From assembly GCA_964017045.1 (NCBI GenBank), contig OZ024794.1:37968210-38032209 (forward strand): 64,000 bases of DNA. The letters run 5' to 3'. Positions within the stretch are counted from its first letter, which is position 1, and each line of letters begins with the position of its first letter. A program made the position numbers and the translations under genes. The notes below the pieces were generated by a model. It saw only the letters and a list, made by a program, of their open reading frames with translations. It was not told the DNA's origin and did no database searches. Below are positions 51,029 to 63,739 of the stretch, in pieces. Source of the stretch: Omphiscola glabra (taxonomy: Eukaryota > Mollusca > Gastropoda > Lymnaeidae).

Positions 51029-53605
51029 TTTTAAGCCTATTGATATTTATATAGCTCATATAAGAAAAAAACGAATTCGGGGCCCCCGGCCCCACACGAA
51101 ATGTTATTCAAAGTTCTCAACCCCTTAAGAGTTCCTTCTGGATAATGATGGATATATGTGCCAAGTTTGGTCAAGATACATCAATCCGTGTAAAAGCCTT
51201 TGTGGAACAGACAAACCCACAAACAAATTTTCACTTTTATAAATATATATGACTAGCCGATATACCCGACGTGGCCCGGGATTGCATTAGAACCCCGATC
51301 CCGGTGACCCACAGATCCCGTTAGTATACTGTTCTCTATGGGATCCCGTTCCATCTTGACCTATATCGATCTATTCACATATAAACTGTAATGTTGTCTA
51401 AGCCTATTGATATTTATATAGCTCATATAAGGAAAAATGAAACGGGGCCCCCGGCCCCAGAGAAATGGATATTATAAGTTCAGTACCCTTCGATATTTGA
51501 ATATGGATAATCAAGTGTATGTGTACTAAGTTTGCTCAAGATCCATCTATTCATGAAGGAGTATTTGTTGTTACTTTTATTTATATAGCCAATATAGGAA
51601 AAAAGTAATCGAACTTTCTGGAAAATTCTAGATTGGATATTATTAGTTTTACATCCACCGTTATTTCCATATGGACTAAGAAGTGTATTGCAACAAAGCT
51701 AAGCCTATATCCATCGATTCACATAGAACCTATAGTGTTCTCTAAGCCTATTAATATTTATATAGCTTACATAAGGAAAAATGAAACGGGGCCCCGGCCC
51801 CCCAGGAATGGATATTATGAGTTCGGTACCCTTTAGTATTTGAGTATGGATAACCAAGTGTACGTGTACTAAGTTTGGTCAAGATCCATCCATTCATTTA
51901 GGAGTATTAAGCCCATATATATTTATATAGCTCATATAAGGAAAAACGAAATGGGGCCCCCGGCCCAAGAAGAATGGATATTATGAGTTCAGTACCCTTC
52001 GGTATTTGAATATGGATAATCAAGTGTACGTGTACTAAGTTTGTTCGATATCCATCCATTCACGTAGGAGTATTTGTTTAAACATTTTTTATATAACTCA
52101 TATAAGAAAAAAACGAATTCGGGGCCCCCGGCCCCACACGAAATGTTATTAAAAGTTCTCAACCCCTTAAGAGTTCCTTCTGGATAACGATGGATACATG
52201 TGCCAAGTTTGGTCAAGATCCATCAATCCGTGTAAAAGCCTTTGTGGAACAAACAAACAAATTTTCACTTTTATATATATACTAGCCGATATACCCGGCG
52301 TGGCCCGGGATTGCATTAGGACCCCGATCCCGGTGGCCTACAGATCCCGTAAGGATCCTGTACTCTGTGCGATCCCGTTCCATCTAGGGACCCTGCTTTC
52401 TAATGTTATCCCATTTCACGATAAAATCTATTGAATAATGCCATAGATATAGCATTTTAAGAATATCGAACTTTCTGGAAAATTCTAGATTGGATATTAT
52501 TAGTTTTACATCCACCGATATTTCTGTTCGGACAGTGAAGTGTATTGCTACCACCCTAGACCTATATCCATCAAATGACATAGAAACTATAGTGTTGTCT
52601 AAGCCTATTGACCTATAGAAATTTCTGGAACATTCTAGATTAAATTTATTATCCTCCTCGAACTGTGTAAAAACAGTCTTTTATTAGTAATAATTATTCT
52701 TCGAATACGAAAAATTATACGACTAAATGAATTTCTATAACTATAGTACATTTAAGTTAAAAGAGGGGCCCCGGGGGCCCATTCCATAATTGTTCCGAAT
52801 TAGTTTTGCCTAAGATGGAGCCCTATAATAATCATTCAGGTAAATTATGAAATTAAAATTTTAAATTTGTCCCATTAAAATCTATTGAATAATGCCATAG
52901 ATATAGCGTTTTAAAGTTATCGAACTTTCTGGAAAATTCTAGATTGGATATTATTAGTTTTACATCCACCGTTATTTCCATATGGACTAAGAAGTGTATT
53001 GCAACAAAGCTAAGCTTATATCCATCAATTCACATATAACCTATAGTGTTGTCTAAGCCTATTAATATTTATATAGATTATATAAGGACAAATTAAATGG
53101 GCCCCCGGCCCCAGGAGAATGGATATTATGAGTTCAGTACCCTTTTGTATTTGAGCATGGATAATCAAGTGTATGTTTACTAAGTTTGGTCAAGATCAAT
53201 CCATTCATATAGGAGAATTAAGCTTATCGCTATTTATATAGCTCATATAAGGAAAAATGAAATGGGGCCCCCGGCCCCAGGACAATGGATATTATTAGTT
53301 CAGTACCCTTCGGTATTTGAATATGGATAATCAAGTGTACGTGCAATAAGTTTGATCGATGTCCATCCATTCATGTAGGAGTATTTGTTTGTAATTTTTT
53401 TTTATATAGCTCATATAAGAAAAAAACGAATTCAGGGCCCCCGGCCCCAAACGAAATGTTCTTAAAAGTTCTTAACCCCTTAAGAGTTCCTTCTGGATAA
53501 TGATGGATAGATGTGCCAAGTTTGGTCAAGATCCATCAATCCGTGTAAAAGCCTTTGTGGAACAGACAAACCCACAAACAAACAAATTTTCACTTTTATA
53601 TATAT

Positions 53606-56600
53606 ACTAGCCGATATACCCGGCGTGGCCCGGGATTGCATTAGGACCCCGATCCCGGTTGCCTACTGATCCCGTTAGGATACTTTTCTCTGTGGGATCC
53701 TGTTCCATCTAGGGACCCTCCTTTCCAATGTTATACCATTTCCCGATAGGATCCAAATTTGATTGTGACATAGATATAGCGTTTTAAATTTATCGAACTT
53801 TCTGGAAACTTCTAGATTTGATATTATTAGTGTTAAATCCGCCGATATTTCAATACGGATAATGAAGTGTATTGCTAGGCCTTTATCCATGATTCATATT
53901 GAGAATATAGTGTTGTCTAAGCCTATGAATATTTATAAAGCTTAAATAAGGAAAAATGAAATGGGGCCCCCGGCCCCAGAAGAATGGATATTATGAGTTC
54001 AGTACCTTTCGGTATTTGAATATGGATACTCAAGAGTATGTGTACCAAATTTGGTTAAGATCCATCCATCCATGTAGGTGTATTAAGCCTATTGACTTAT
54101 AGAATTTTCTGGAACATTCTAGATTAAATGTATTATCCTCCTCGAACTGTGTAAAAACTGTATTTTCTATGTAATTATTCTTCAAATACGAAAAAGTGTA
54201 CACATAAATGCGTTGTTATAGCTATAAAACATTTAAGCTAAAAGAGGGACCCCGGGGGTCCAATCCGTAATTGTACCATATTAGTTTTGCCTGAGATGGG
54301 GACCCCCATAAAAATCATTGAGGTAAGTTATGAATTAAACATTTTTAATTCGTCCCATTAAAATCTATTGAATAATGCCATAGATATAGCGTTTTAAAGT
54401 TATGGAATGTTCTGGAAAATTCCAGATTGGATATTATAAGTTTTAAATCCACCGATATTTCAGTACGAACAGTGAAGTGCAATTGCTACCGCCCTAGGCC
54501 TACATCCATCAATTCACATAGAAACTATATTGATGTCCAAGTCTATCGATATTTATAAAGCTTATATAAGGAAAAATTAAACGGGGCCCCCGGGCCCCTA
54601 GGAATGGATATTATGGGTTCAATACCCTTCGGTACTTGAATATGGATAATCAAGTGTACGTGTACTAAGTTTGGTCAAGATCCATCCATTCATGTAGGAG
54701 TATTAAGCCTCTTGATATTTATATAGCTCATATAAGAAAAAAACGAATTCGGGGCCCCCGGCCCCAAACGAAATGTTATTAAAAGTTCTCAACCCCTTAA
54801 GAGTTCCTTCTGGATAATGATGGATATATGTGCCAAGTTTGGTCAAGATCCATCAATCCGTGTAAAAGCCTTTGTGGAACAGACAAACAAACAAATTTTC
54901 ACTTTTATATATATATATGACTAGCCGATATACCCGGCGTTGCCCGGGATTGCATTAGGACCCCGATCCCGGTGACCTGCAGATCCCGCTAGTATACTGT
55001 TCTCTATGGGATCCCGTTCCATCTTGGCCTATATCGAGCTATTCACATATAAACTGTAGTGTTGTCTAAGCCTATTGATATTTATATAGCTCATATAAGG
55101 AAAAATGAAACGGGGCCCCCGGCCCCAGAGAAATGGATATTATAAGTTCAGTACCATTCGATATTTGAATATGAATAATCAAGTGTATGTGTACTAAGTT
55201 TGCTCAAGATCCATCTATTCATGAAGGAGTATTTGTTGTTAATTTTATTTATATAGCTCATATAGGAAAAAAACGACAGTTTGGGCCCCCGGCCTCAAAC
55301 GGAGTGTCATAAAAAGTTCATAACCCCTTCAGCGTTTTTCCGAATAATGATGGATATATGTGCCAAATTTGGTCAATATCTATTCATCCATGTAGGAGTA
55401 TTAAGCCTATTGACCTTTAGAACTTTCTTGAACATTCTAGATTAAATGTATTATCCTCCTGGAACTGTGTAAAAACTGTCTTTTCTAAATAATTATTCTT
55501 CGAATACGAAAAATTATACAACTAAATTCATTTTTACAACTATAGTACATTTAAGTTAAAAGATGGGCCCCGGGGGCCAATTCCACAATTGTACCGAATT
55601 ATATGTGCCTGAGAAGGAGCCCTATGAAAATCATTCATGTAAGTTATGAAGTTAAGATTTAAAATTTGTCCCATTAAAATATATTGAATAATGACATAGA
55701 TATAGCGTTTTAAAGTTATCGAACTTTCTGGAAAATTCTAGATTGGATATTCTTAGTTTTAAATCCACCGATCTTTCAGTACGGACAGTCTATTGCTACC
55801 ACGTTAGGCATATATCCATCAATTGACATAGAAACGATAGTGTTGTTTAAGCCTATTGAAAATTGATATTTATATCGCTTATATAAGGAAAAATGAAATG
55901 GGGCCCCCGGCCCCAGAGGAATGGATATTATGAGTTCAGTACCCTTTTGTATTTGAGTATGGATAATCAAGTGTATGTTTACTAAGTTTGGTCAAGATCC
56001 ATCCATTCATATAGGAGTATTAAGCTTATCGCTATTTATATAGCTCATATAATGAAAAATGAAATGGGGCCCCCGGCCCAAGAAGAATGGATATTATGAG
56101 TTCAGTACCCTTCGGTATTTGAATATGGATAGTCAATTGTACGTGCACTAAGTTTGATCGATATCCATCCATTCACGTAGGAGTATTTGTTTGTAATTTT
56201 TTTATATAGCTCATATAAGAAAAAAACGAATTCGGGGCCCCCGGCCCCACACGAAATGTTATTAAAAGTTCTTAACCCCTTAAGAGTTCCTTCTGGATAA
56301 TGATGGATACATGTGTCAAGTTTGGTCAAGATCCATCAATCCGTGTAAAAGCCTTTGTGGAACAGACAAACCCACAAACAAACAAACAAACAAATTTTCA
56401 CTTTTATATATATACTAGCGGATATACCCGGCACATTTGCCGGGATAGCATTCGGAACGAAAGAACTTCTACAGTATACAGCCTTATAATTATTCCGTTC
56501 ACGGTGGGCTCCCAATCCTGTCGGTATCCCGCTCCCGTTAGCATACCGTTTCCCGGTGGGATTTTATCCCACTGGATCCCAATTCCGGTATGATCCCTAT

Positions 56601-59255
56601 CCCGTCGGTATAAAGATCCCGGTGGTATCTCGATATCAGTGGGATAACGATAGTTGTCGGATCCCGATACCGGTGCATACCGGTCTAAGCCTATTGTTAT
56701 TTATAGATAGGTTATATACGCAAAAATTAATTGGGGCCCCCGGCCCTAGAGAAATGGATATTATAAGTTCAAAAACCTTTGGTATTTGAGTATGGACAAT
56801 AAAGTGTATGTGTACTAATTTTGGTCAAGATCCATCTATTCATGCATGAGTATTTGTCAGAAATTTTAATTATATAGCTCATATAAGAAAAAAAAACGAA
56901 TTCGGGGCCCCCGGCCCCAAACGGCATGTGATAAAAAGTTCATAACCTATTTAGAGTCCTTTCCGGATAATGATGGATATATGTACCAAATTTGGTCAAG
57001 ATCCATCCATTAATCTAGGAGTATTAAGCCTATTAACCTATAGAACTTTCTGGAACATTCTAGATTGAATGTATTACCCTCCTCGAACTGTGTAAAAATG
57101 GTCTTTTCTAAGAAATTATTCTGCGAATACGAAAAATTATACAACTAAATGCATTTCTGTAACTAAAGTACATTTAAGTTAAAAGAGGGGCCCCGGGGGC
57201 CCATTCCATAATTGTACCGAATTAGTTTAGACTGCGATGGGGCCCAAAAAAAATCATTCAGGTAAGTTATGAAGTTAAAATTTAAATTTTTTCCCAATAA
57301 GATCTATTGAAAAATGCCATAGATATAGCGTTTTAAATTTATCGAACTTTCTGGAAAGTTCTAGATTGGATATCATTAGTTTTAAATCCACCGATATTTC
57401 AGTACGGACAGTGATGTGTATTGCGCTCATCCTAGGCGTATATCCATCAATTCATATAGAACCTATACTGCTGTCTAAGCATATTAATATTTATATAGCT
57501 TATATACGGAAAAATGAAATGGGGCCCCCGGCCCCAGAGGAATGGATATTATGAGTTCAGTACCCTGTAGTATATGAGTATGGATAATCAAGTGCATGTG
57601 TACTAAGTTTGGTCAAGATCCATCCATTCATGTAGGGGTATTAGCCCTATCGATATTTATATAGCTCATATAAGGAAAAATGAAATGGGGCCCCCGGCCC
57701 AGAAGAATGGATATTATGAGTTCAGTACCCCTCGGTATTTGAATATGGATAATCAAGTGTTCGTGTACTAAGTTTGATCGATATCCATCCATTCACATAG
57801 GAGTATTTGTTTGTAATTGTTTTATATAGCTCATATAAGAAAAAAACGAATTCGGGGCCCCCGGCCCCACACGAAATGTTATTAAAAGTTCTCAACCCCT
57901 TAAGAGTTCCTTCTGGATAATGATGTGTGCCAAGTTTGGTCAAGATCCATCAATCCGTGTAAAAGCCTTTGTGGAACAGACACACAAACAAACAAACAGA
58001 TTTTCACTTTTATATATATACTAGCCGATATACCCGGCGTGGCCCGGGATTGTATTAGGACCCTGATCCCGGTGACCTACAGATCCCGTTAGTATACTGT
58101 TCTCTATGGAATCTCGTTCCATCTAGGGACCTACCTAAGCCTATTTATAATTTAAATATAGATTATGTAAGGAAAGATGAAATGGGGCCCCCGGCCTCCT
58201 AGGAATGGATATTATGAGTTCAGTACCTTTTGGTATTTGAATATGGATAATATACTGTATGTGTACTAAGTTTGGTCAAGTTCCATCTACACGTGTAGGA
58301 GTATTTGTATATCATTTTATTTATATAGCTCATATAAGTGAAAATTAATTTCGGGGCCCCCTGCCCCAAACAGAATGTCGTAAAAAGTTCATAACCCCTT
58401 AAGAGTTCCTTCGGGATAATGATGGTTATATATGTGCCAAATTTTGTCAAGATCCATCCATCCATGTAGGAGTATTAAGTCTATTGACGTATAGAACTTT
58501 CTGGAACATTCTAGATTAAATGTATTATGCTCCTAGAAATGTGTAAATACTGTCTATTTCTAAGTAATTATTCTTCGAATACGAAAAATTATACAATTAA
58601 ATGCATTTCTATAACTTAAGTACATTTAAGTTAAAAGAGGGGCCCCGGGGGCCCATCCCATAATTGTACCGAATTAGTTTAGACTGCGATGGGGCCCTCT
58701 AAAAATCATTCAGGTAAGTTATAAAATTAAAATTTAAATTTTTCCCCATTAAAATCTATTGCAAAATGCCATTGATATAGCGTTTTAAATTTATCGAAAT
58801 TTCTGGAAAATTCTAGATTGGATATCATTAGTTTTAAATCCACCTATATTTCAGTACTGCCAGTGTTGTTTATTACGCTCACCCTAGGCATATATCCATC
58901 AATTCACATAGAACCTATACTGTTGTCTAAGCATATTAATATTTATATAGCTTATATAAGGAAAATGAAATGGGGCCCCCAGCCCCAGAGGAAGGGATAT
59001 TATGAGTTCAGTACCCTGTAGTATTTGAGATTGGATAACCAAGTGTATGTGTACTAAGTTTGGTCAAGATCCATCCATTCATGTAGGAGTATTAGCCCTA
59101 TCGATATTTATATAGCTCATATAAGGAAAAATGAAATGGGGCCCCCGGCCCAAGAAGAATGGATATTATGAGTTCAGTACCCTTCGGTATTTGAATATGG
59201 ATAATCAAGTGTACGTGTACTAAGTTTGGTCAAGATCCATCCATTCATGTAGGAG
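53606..59255. repeat. segmental tandem duplication, copy B (5.65 kb)
   Basis: Near-identical to 45379-51028. Beyond 59255 it continues as sequence matching 46470-46690 and 54697-54917 rather than the expected 51028 onward, a switch between monomers that suggests unequal exchange or gene conversion, or a collapse/expansion error in assembly. Confidence 0.9.
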
Positions 59256-59470
59256 TATTAAGCCTCTTGATATTTATATAGCTCATATAAGAAAAAAACG
59301 AATTCGGGGCCCCCGGCCCCAAACGAAATGTTATTAAAAGTTCTCAACCCCTTAAGAGTTCCTTCTGGATAATGATGGATATATGTGCCAAGTTTGGTCA
59401 AGATCCATCAATCCGTGTAAAAGCCTTTGTGGAACAGACAAACAAACAAATTTTCACTTTTATATATATA

Positions 59471-59527
59471 TATGATATATATGATATGATATATGATATG
59501 ATATGATATGATATGATGATATGATAT
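59471..59527. repeat. (GATAT)n-type simple repeat
   Basis: TATGA/GATAT pentamers between the right edge of the Helitron array and the third copy of the 5' module. Confidence 0.85.
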
Positions 59528-59965
59528 GATATAAGAATGAGTTACGCTGCCTATAACGCCTATTATTGTACGGCCGGAAATCAAATAAATTTAACTGCGC
59601 AAAAAATAAAATATATCAGGTTTTATTTTAGTAAATGATGAAATATTCTTATTATAAATTATTTAAAAATTTATAATAACGATAAAGGAACTATTTTAAG
59701 CATTTTATTCGAATTTGAAAGTTATGAAAAAAAATTATATTAAAAATAATGATGTAAGAATTACATCGTAAGCAAATTTATCGGGAAAACCGAAACATCA
59801 GTTTTTTTAGTACATTTTTAGTGCATTGTTAATATAGCGAAATAAAATGTTATTTAATATTGTATCTAAATAAACACGCAAATGATGTCATAGCGCGATT
59901 TGCCTATTTTAGCCAAAGCTCTAAGTTTCTTTGATTTACTAACCGCGCGTGACAAAATTGATATA
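59528..59965 (+). mobile_element. Helitron-like 5' module, copy 3
   Basis: Starts TATAAGAATGAGTTACGCTG and follows 3178-3660 in order: TTTTATTTTAGTAAA, ATCGGGAAAACCGAAACATC, ATGATGTCATAGCGCGATT, GCCTATTTTAGCCAAAGC. Truncated on the right at about 59965. Confidence 0.65.
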
Positions 59966-61079
59966 TTTCAATTGATTCATTTCTCAAAATTCATCATTAG
60001 CATGCTCATAAATAGTATAATTGGCCAAATAAAGCGCGTGTGCATGTATCACAGTTTCGTATTATAATTATGTTGCAGGGTACTGCAGACCTGTTTACTT
60101 TTATGATTTTGGCGACCAATTTAGATGTCTATTGTGATTCTCCGCCGAGACCCGTCAGAACAGCAATTTTAAGAGATCCGGTTAGAAAAAAATTTCCCAA
60201 CCAAAAGGGTATAACCAGGTACTTTAAAAAACATTTTAAAGAAATTTAAATTACTTTTAAATTAAAATGGTAAAGCCAAAGTATTCATTGGATGTTTATT
60301 TATTAATATTCACGATGATCTCATTTTTTAAAAAGAGAATGCAATGTTTCTTTACCCCATCACTTTTCCATGAATGCAGAATGTATGAGTGAATGAATTT
60401 CAAAATATCTAGATTTTTCGTCTTCGGTTTCAGCCGAAAGTCTCGTTAAGCTGTTGGTTTCGGCTTCGGTTTCAAACAGAAAATCCCTTTGGTCGGTCTC
60501 TACTTTCACTTTCAATAGCACATAATTTAAAAGTCCCTAAAACTACACCGAACAATGCGTACATTTGTGTTCAATAGCTGCGAAAACCAAATTTATGCAC
60601 AAAAGAGATTATTTGAAAACAATGTTAGAAATGTATGATTTATTTTATGTTAATCAATTAAAATTAAAATTCTATAAATGAAAATGCCTCTATGTAAAGA
60701 AATACATGTCATGTATCAATTATTATTCTAAGTATGAAAACGGTAATTAAAGAATTATTTCAAGTATTTAACTGAATGTGAGAGGTAAAGATTTTAATAT
60801 TGTTTTAAAAGCGACACCAGATTTTCGGGTTTTTCCTAGGTCCTTAATAAAAGAAGATTGACTAAATACAATCATCTGTTCAATATTATTATTAATTTGA
60901 AAGCAAATATATTGTTTTTAAAATTATTGTAGTTTAAGTATTAACCTCAATGTGACATATTTTAAAAAGCATTATATTGTAATTATACCTTAAATTAAAA
61001 TGTAAATATGATTTTTAACTGATTGTTATAATGCTTTAACTTTATGTTAAGATGATCTTGCCGAACAAATGGTCTAATG
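59966..61079. other. AT-rich sequence with two repeat pieces
   Basis: GCAGACCTGTTTACTTTTAT at about 60085 resembles 4613-4650, a small dispersed repeat. 60415-60515 is the second TTTCGGC-rich repeat, ending GGTCGGTCTCTA. A 69-codon frame at 60040-60249 crosses the first piece and has no recognised domain. Confidence 0.45.
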
Positions 61080-61274
61080 CAGGGCCGGCTTTACAATTTT
61101 AGGGGCCCTAGGCCAAAAAAAATTTGAGGCCCCATTTTGAAAAATAAAAAATATCGCTAAGTTTTTTAATTCAAAAATATTTTTTTTTAATATACTACTC
61201 CCAATTTTGGGGCCCCTTATTTCGCGGGGCCCCTAGGCCACGGCCTAGTCGGCCTGACTCTAAATCCGGCCCTG
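61080..61274. mobile_element. 195-bp hAT-type MITE with perfect 8-bp TSD
   Basis: The ends CAGGGCCGGCTTTA and (reverse complement) CAGGGCCGGATTTA differ by one base. GTCTAATG flanks both sides (61072-61079 and 61275-61282), an exact 8-bp duplication. The inside is GGGGCCC-rich and non-coding, with GGCCCTAGGCC/GGCCTAGGGG-type inner inverted repeats. Mobilised by a hAT transposase from elsewhere. Confidence 0.9.
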
Positions 61275-61329
61275 GTCTAATGATTAAATCTAATTAAATG
61301 TTGCTGGCTGAAAGGACGTGCAAATCGTC

Positions 61330-63140
61330 AGCATTAACTTTTCTTCAAGACGAATGATATTTTTCCCTTTTTTATTTGTAAAATAAATATGATTGTTTGC
61401 TTTTTAAATTGCCATCTGTAAGTGAAAAAATGGAACTTAATTTGCCATCTTTAAGGGAAACAATATTTTCTCATATTTCCCGATTTTTATTACTTGGATA
61501 ATTTAAAATAAATGTGTAAACTATTTATTTTATCATTTCATGTTTTTACATTTCAAGGGCGATGAAAATGTTGTAAAATCGATGGGGTTGTAGGTTGTCA
61601 TTTTGATATCAATATCTCCACACCCGATTATGATAGAGATTGAACTTTTGTATGGATTTTAATTTAAATAAAGTTTTATCATATTCTTTAAATAGACAGA
61701 AATAAGCGATGACATTTTTTTAAATAAGTACATTGCAGGTTTAAATGTGGCTGGGACAATAGAATATTAATATATTTCAGGTTTGGGCAAATATTCCAAG
61801 ATGACGTTATTAATGGAGCTACTTAATAAAGCACAAGATACGCCACAGAATTGGTAAGGCATTTGATGGGCATAGCAATATCTCAATATACAATTGAATA
61901 CACACCGGAATTTAGTATATAGATAGTTTTAAACCAATAAAATCAAATATAAGTTTCAACTGCGAATATATTTCAGTCGGGGGAAAGTGGTTGTGTTCAT
62001 TTTTATGTCAATATCAAGATATTTAAATATAATGATAATATAGTCCTTAAAAAATTGATTGTAGCTTTTCTTTCAAAATAAAGAAAAACTATTTACAATA
62101 ATGTCGCAAAATAAAATGCAGTTCAGGGTTATGTATGTGCGTTTATTTGTACTTATACCTCAAAACTCAGTGAAGTTGGAAAGGGAATAGTAAATAAGAT
62201 TTTCCTTGAAAAAAAGGGCATCGTAATTTAACCATATTTACAGTTCAGGGATGAAGATAAGGAATGGGCATATAATAATGAGGATAGCAATATGTTTACT
62301 TTAAAAAATGTGTAAATATTTTGTGAACATTTCGTTTAAAATATAAAAGAAAGAGTTGGTGGACATTTCTATATGAAAGCAATATCTAAAACCCCAATAA
62401 TTTGACAGGCGTGAAAATTTTTTTTGTTGTAAAACTAGATACTTTTTTTTTTCATTTCCCAAAAATGAATTTCAATGACGTGAACAAATAGGGGTTAAGA
62501 TTTTCTTTAAATATAATGAAATATATGCTTTTTAAAAATACATTTTGCGCGAATACAGTTTAGGGGCATGGGACATTTTGTATGAGATTGAGGATAGATC
62601 TTTATTTTAAAAAAACAAGACTTTCAGGCGTGAAAATTTGCTAAGAGTCATCTTTAAATGTAAGGATTCTTATTTTAATGATTTTCCGATAACATGGTTC
62701 AGGAACAAGGAAGACATTGTGTAAATTTGTATAGTCAATATATAAATTCATCAAAATAAAATTAATCCGTTAAAATAAAAGTTAAGGACACATTTTTCCT
62801 TTTTTAGAAAATAAGTTTTATTTGCAGTCCATTGGCTGGGTTGCTTTATATTTTATAGAAGAAAAAATTCTCCAAACCCAATGATGTGAGAAACGTAAAT
62901 ATCTATACATACAATTGTCTTTAAAAATACGGAAAGTCTATTTTTATTTTTTCATAGATATTTATTTCGAGGACATTGAATTTTGAGTATTTTGTTGTTG
63001 CATTATACAGTAAGTCAAAATCCCATTTAGTTGTATTCGTAAAAATTGGATTTTTAAATGTTGAGACTTTGCTAGAAAAGCTGGAGATTATTGCAATATA
63101 CCTCAATTATTATCCCGGTAACACCGGTCGAATATTCTAG
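61330..63140 (+). mobile_element. Helitron-like element with degenerate internal repeats
   Basis: Ends with CCGGTAACACCGG (5-bp perfect stem), nine bases, and CTAG at 63137-63140 before T, a Helitron 3' signature on the plus strand. Upstream, words such as CAGTTCAGGG(T/A), CAGTTTAGGGGCATGGG, GTCAATATC and CAGGCGTGAAAATTT recur every 200-250 bases, suggesting very diverged tandem units. Left limit uncertain. No protein frame. Confidence 0.5.
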
Positions 63141-63621
63141 TATATAAGCAAATATGCAGACTTGAGGGTACTGCTCCTAGGCAACCTCTCTTTTTATCAC
63201 TTCCCGGCTGCGGTGTGAATTAGTCATGCCGCAGAAAACCACGTAAACCCTATTAGAGGGCGTCTGTTAACACCTACGAGTCCCCCCGGGGTGGGAAGGG
63301 GGGCTTTAGAGACGTAAATTGTATCCACCCCAGCCCAAGGAAGTCCGGCCCGGTTGCTGTGTAAGCATCACCCCGGCTGGCCAGGCGTCCCTTCTCTGAT
63401 GCGGCCTCACTCGCATAGTCAATCGAGTGGAAGGATGGGTGGGGCCATCTCAGGGGCGGGGAGCCCTCGGCATGCCGCTTCGCGGCCTGACTGGAATTAA
63501 GACCACTGGGGGAGGGGTTGAATGCCAGTTGGGGGCGGTGGAGATGTGCTGGGGAAGACCTTATGAGCCTTGGCTCGATGGTCTGCTGATTTTCTTAAGT
63601 AAGTTAGTTAGTATATAAGCA
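63138..63621 (+). mobile_element. GC-rich retro-insertion with 13-bp target duplication
   Basis: TAGTATATAAGCA occurs at 63138-63150 and again at 63609-63621, bracketing a 458-bp GC-rich segment that ends in TAAGTAAGTTAG-like simple repeat. A 13-bp duplication and short tail fit target-primed retrotransposition (LINE 3' piece or SINE). I see no Pol III A/B boxes and no RT motif. Without it, CTAG would be followed directly by TATATAAGCATGAG, exactly as at 6046-6060. Confidence 0.65.
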
Positions 63622-63700
63622 TGAGTTAAGCTGAAAATATAGCGCTTAAAAACGAATCGATGTAAATGCTTTCAGATTCTTAAATCGTAGCTAAGAAAAA
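63610..63700 (+). mobile_element. Helitron-like 5' module, copy 4 (start only)
   Basis: TATATAAGCATGAGTTAAGC, ATAGCGCTTAAAAAC and TTCAGATTCTTAAA follow the beginning of the module at 6050. Broken off by an A/G tract near 63690. Confidence 0.5.
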
Positions 63701-63739
63701 AAAAAGGGGGGGGGGGCAGGAGTGGGCAGATGTCCCTGG

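Larger units (their letters stand above)
42452..59470 (-). repeat. 17-kb tandem array of Helitron-like units
   Basis: ACTAG boundary motifs occur at 42452, 43388, 44529, 45379, 46693, 48187, 49793, 51252, 52281, 53606, 54920, 56414 and 58020, always after a TTTTCACTTTTATATATA-like stretch. On the minus strand each unit ends in a GC hairpin, 8 bases, and CTAG next to T, the Helitron 3' signature; the other end (ATATATATAAAAGTGAAAA then TTTG repeats) resembles animal Helitron 5' ends. Units are 0.85-1.6 kb: GATCCCG-rich subterminal part, a ~420-bp block with GGGGCCCCGGGGGCCC, then one to several ~165-bp monomers. No Rep/helicase is encoded. Recurrent 60-97-codon frames come from the repeated monomers. 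Confidence 0.75.

Noticed and set aside
44030..59021. Recurring 62-97-codon frames on both strands in the array (MDIISFKSTDIS..., MTKLGTCIHHYPEG...)
   Set aside because: They recur because the DNA monomers recur. Frames on both strands cover the same monomers, their starts and ends vary, and they cross the GC palindromes.
42452..59470. CRISPR-like or phage-like repeat array
   Set aside because: Repeats are 0.85-1.6 kb with 165-bp submonomers and Helitron ends, with no short direct repeats and unique spacers and no cas genes.
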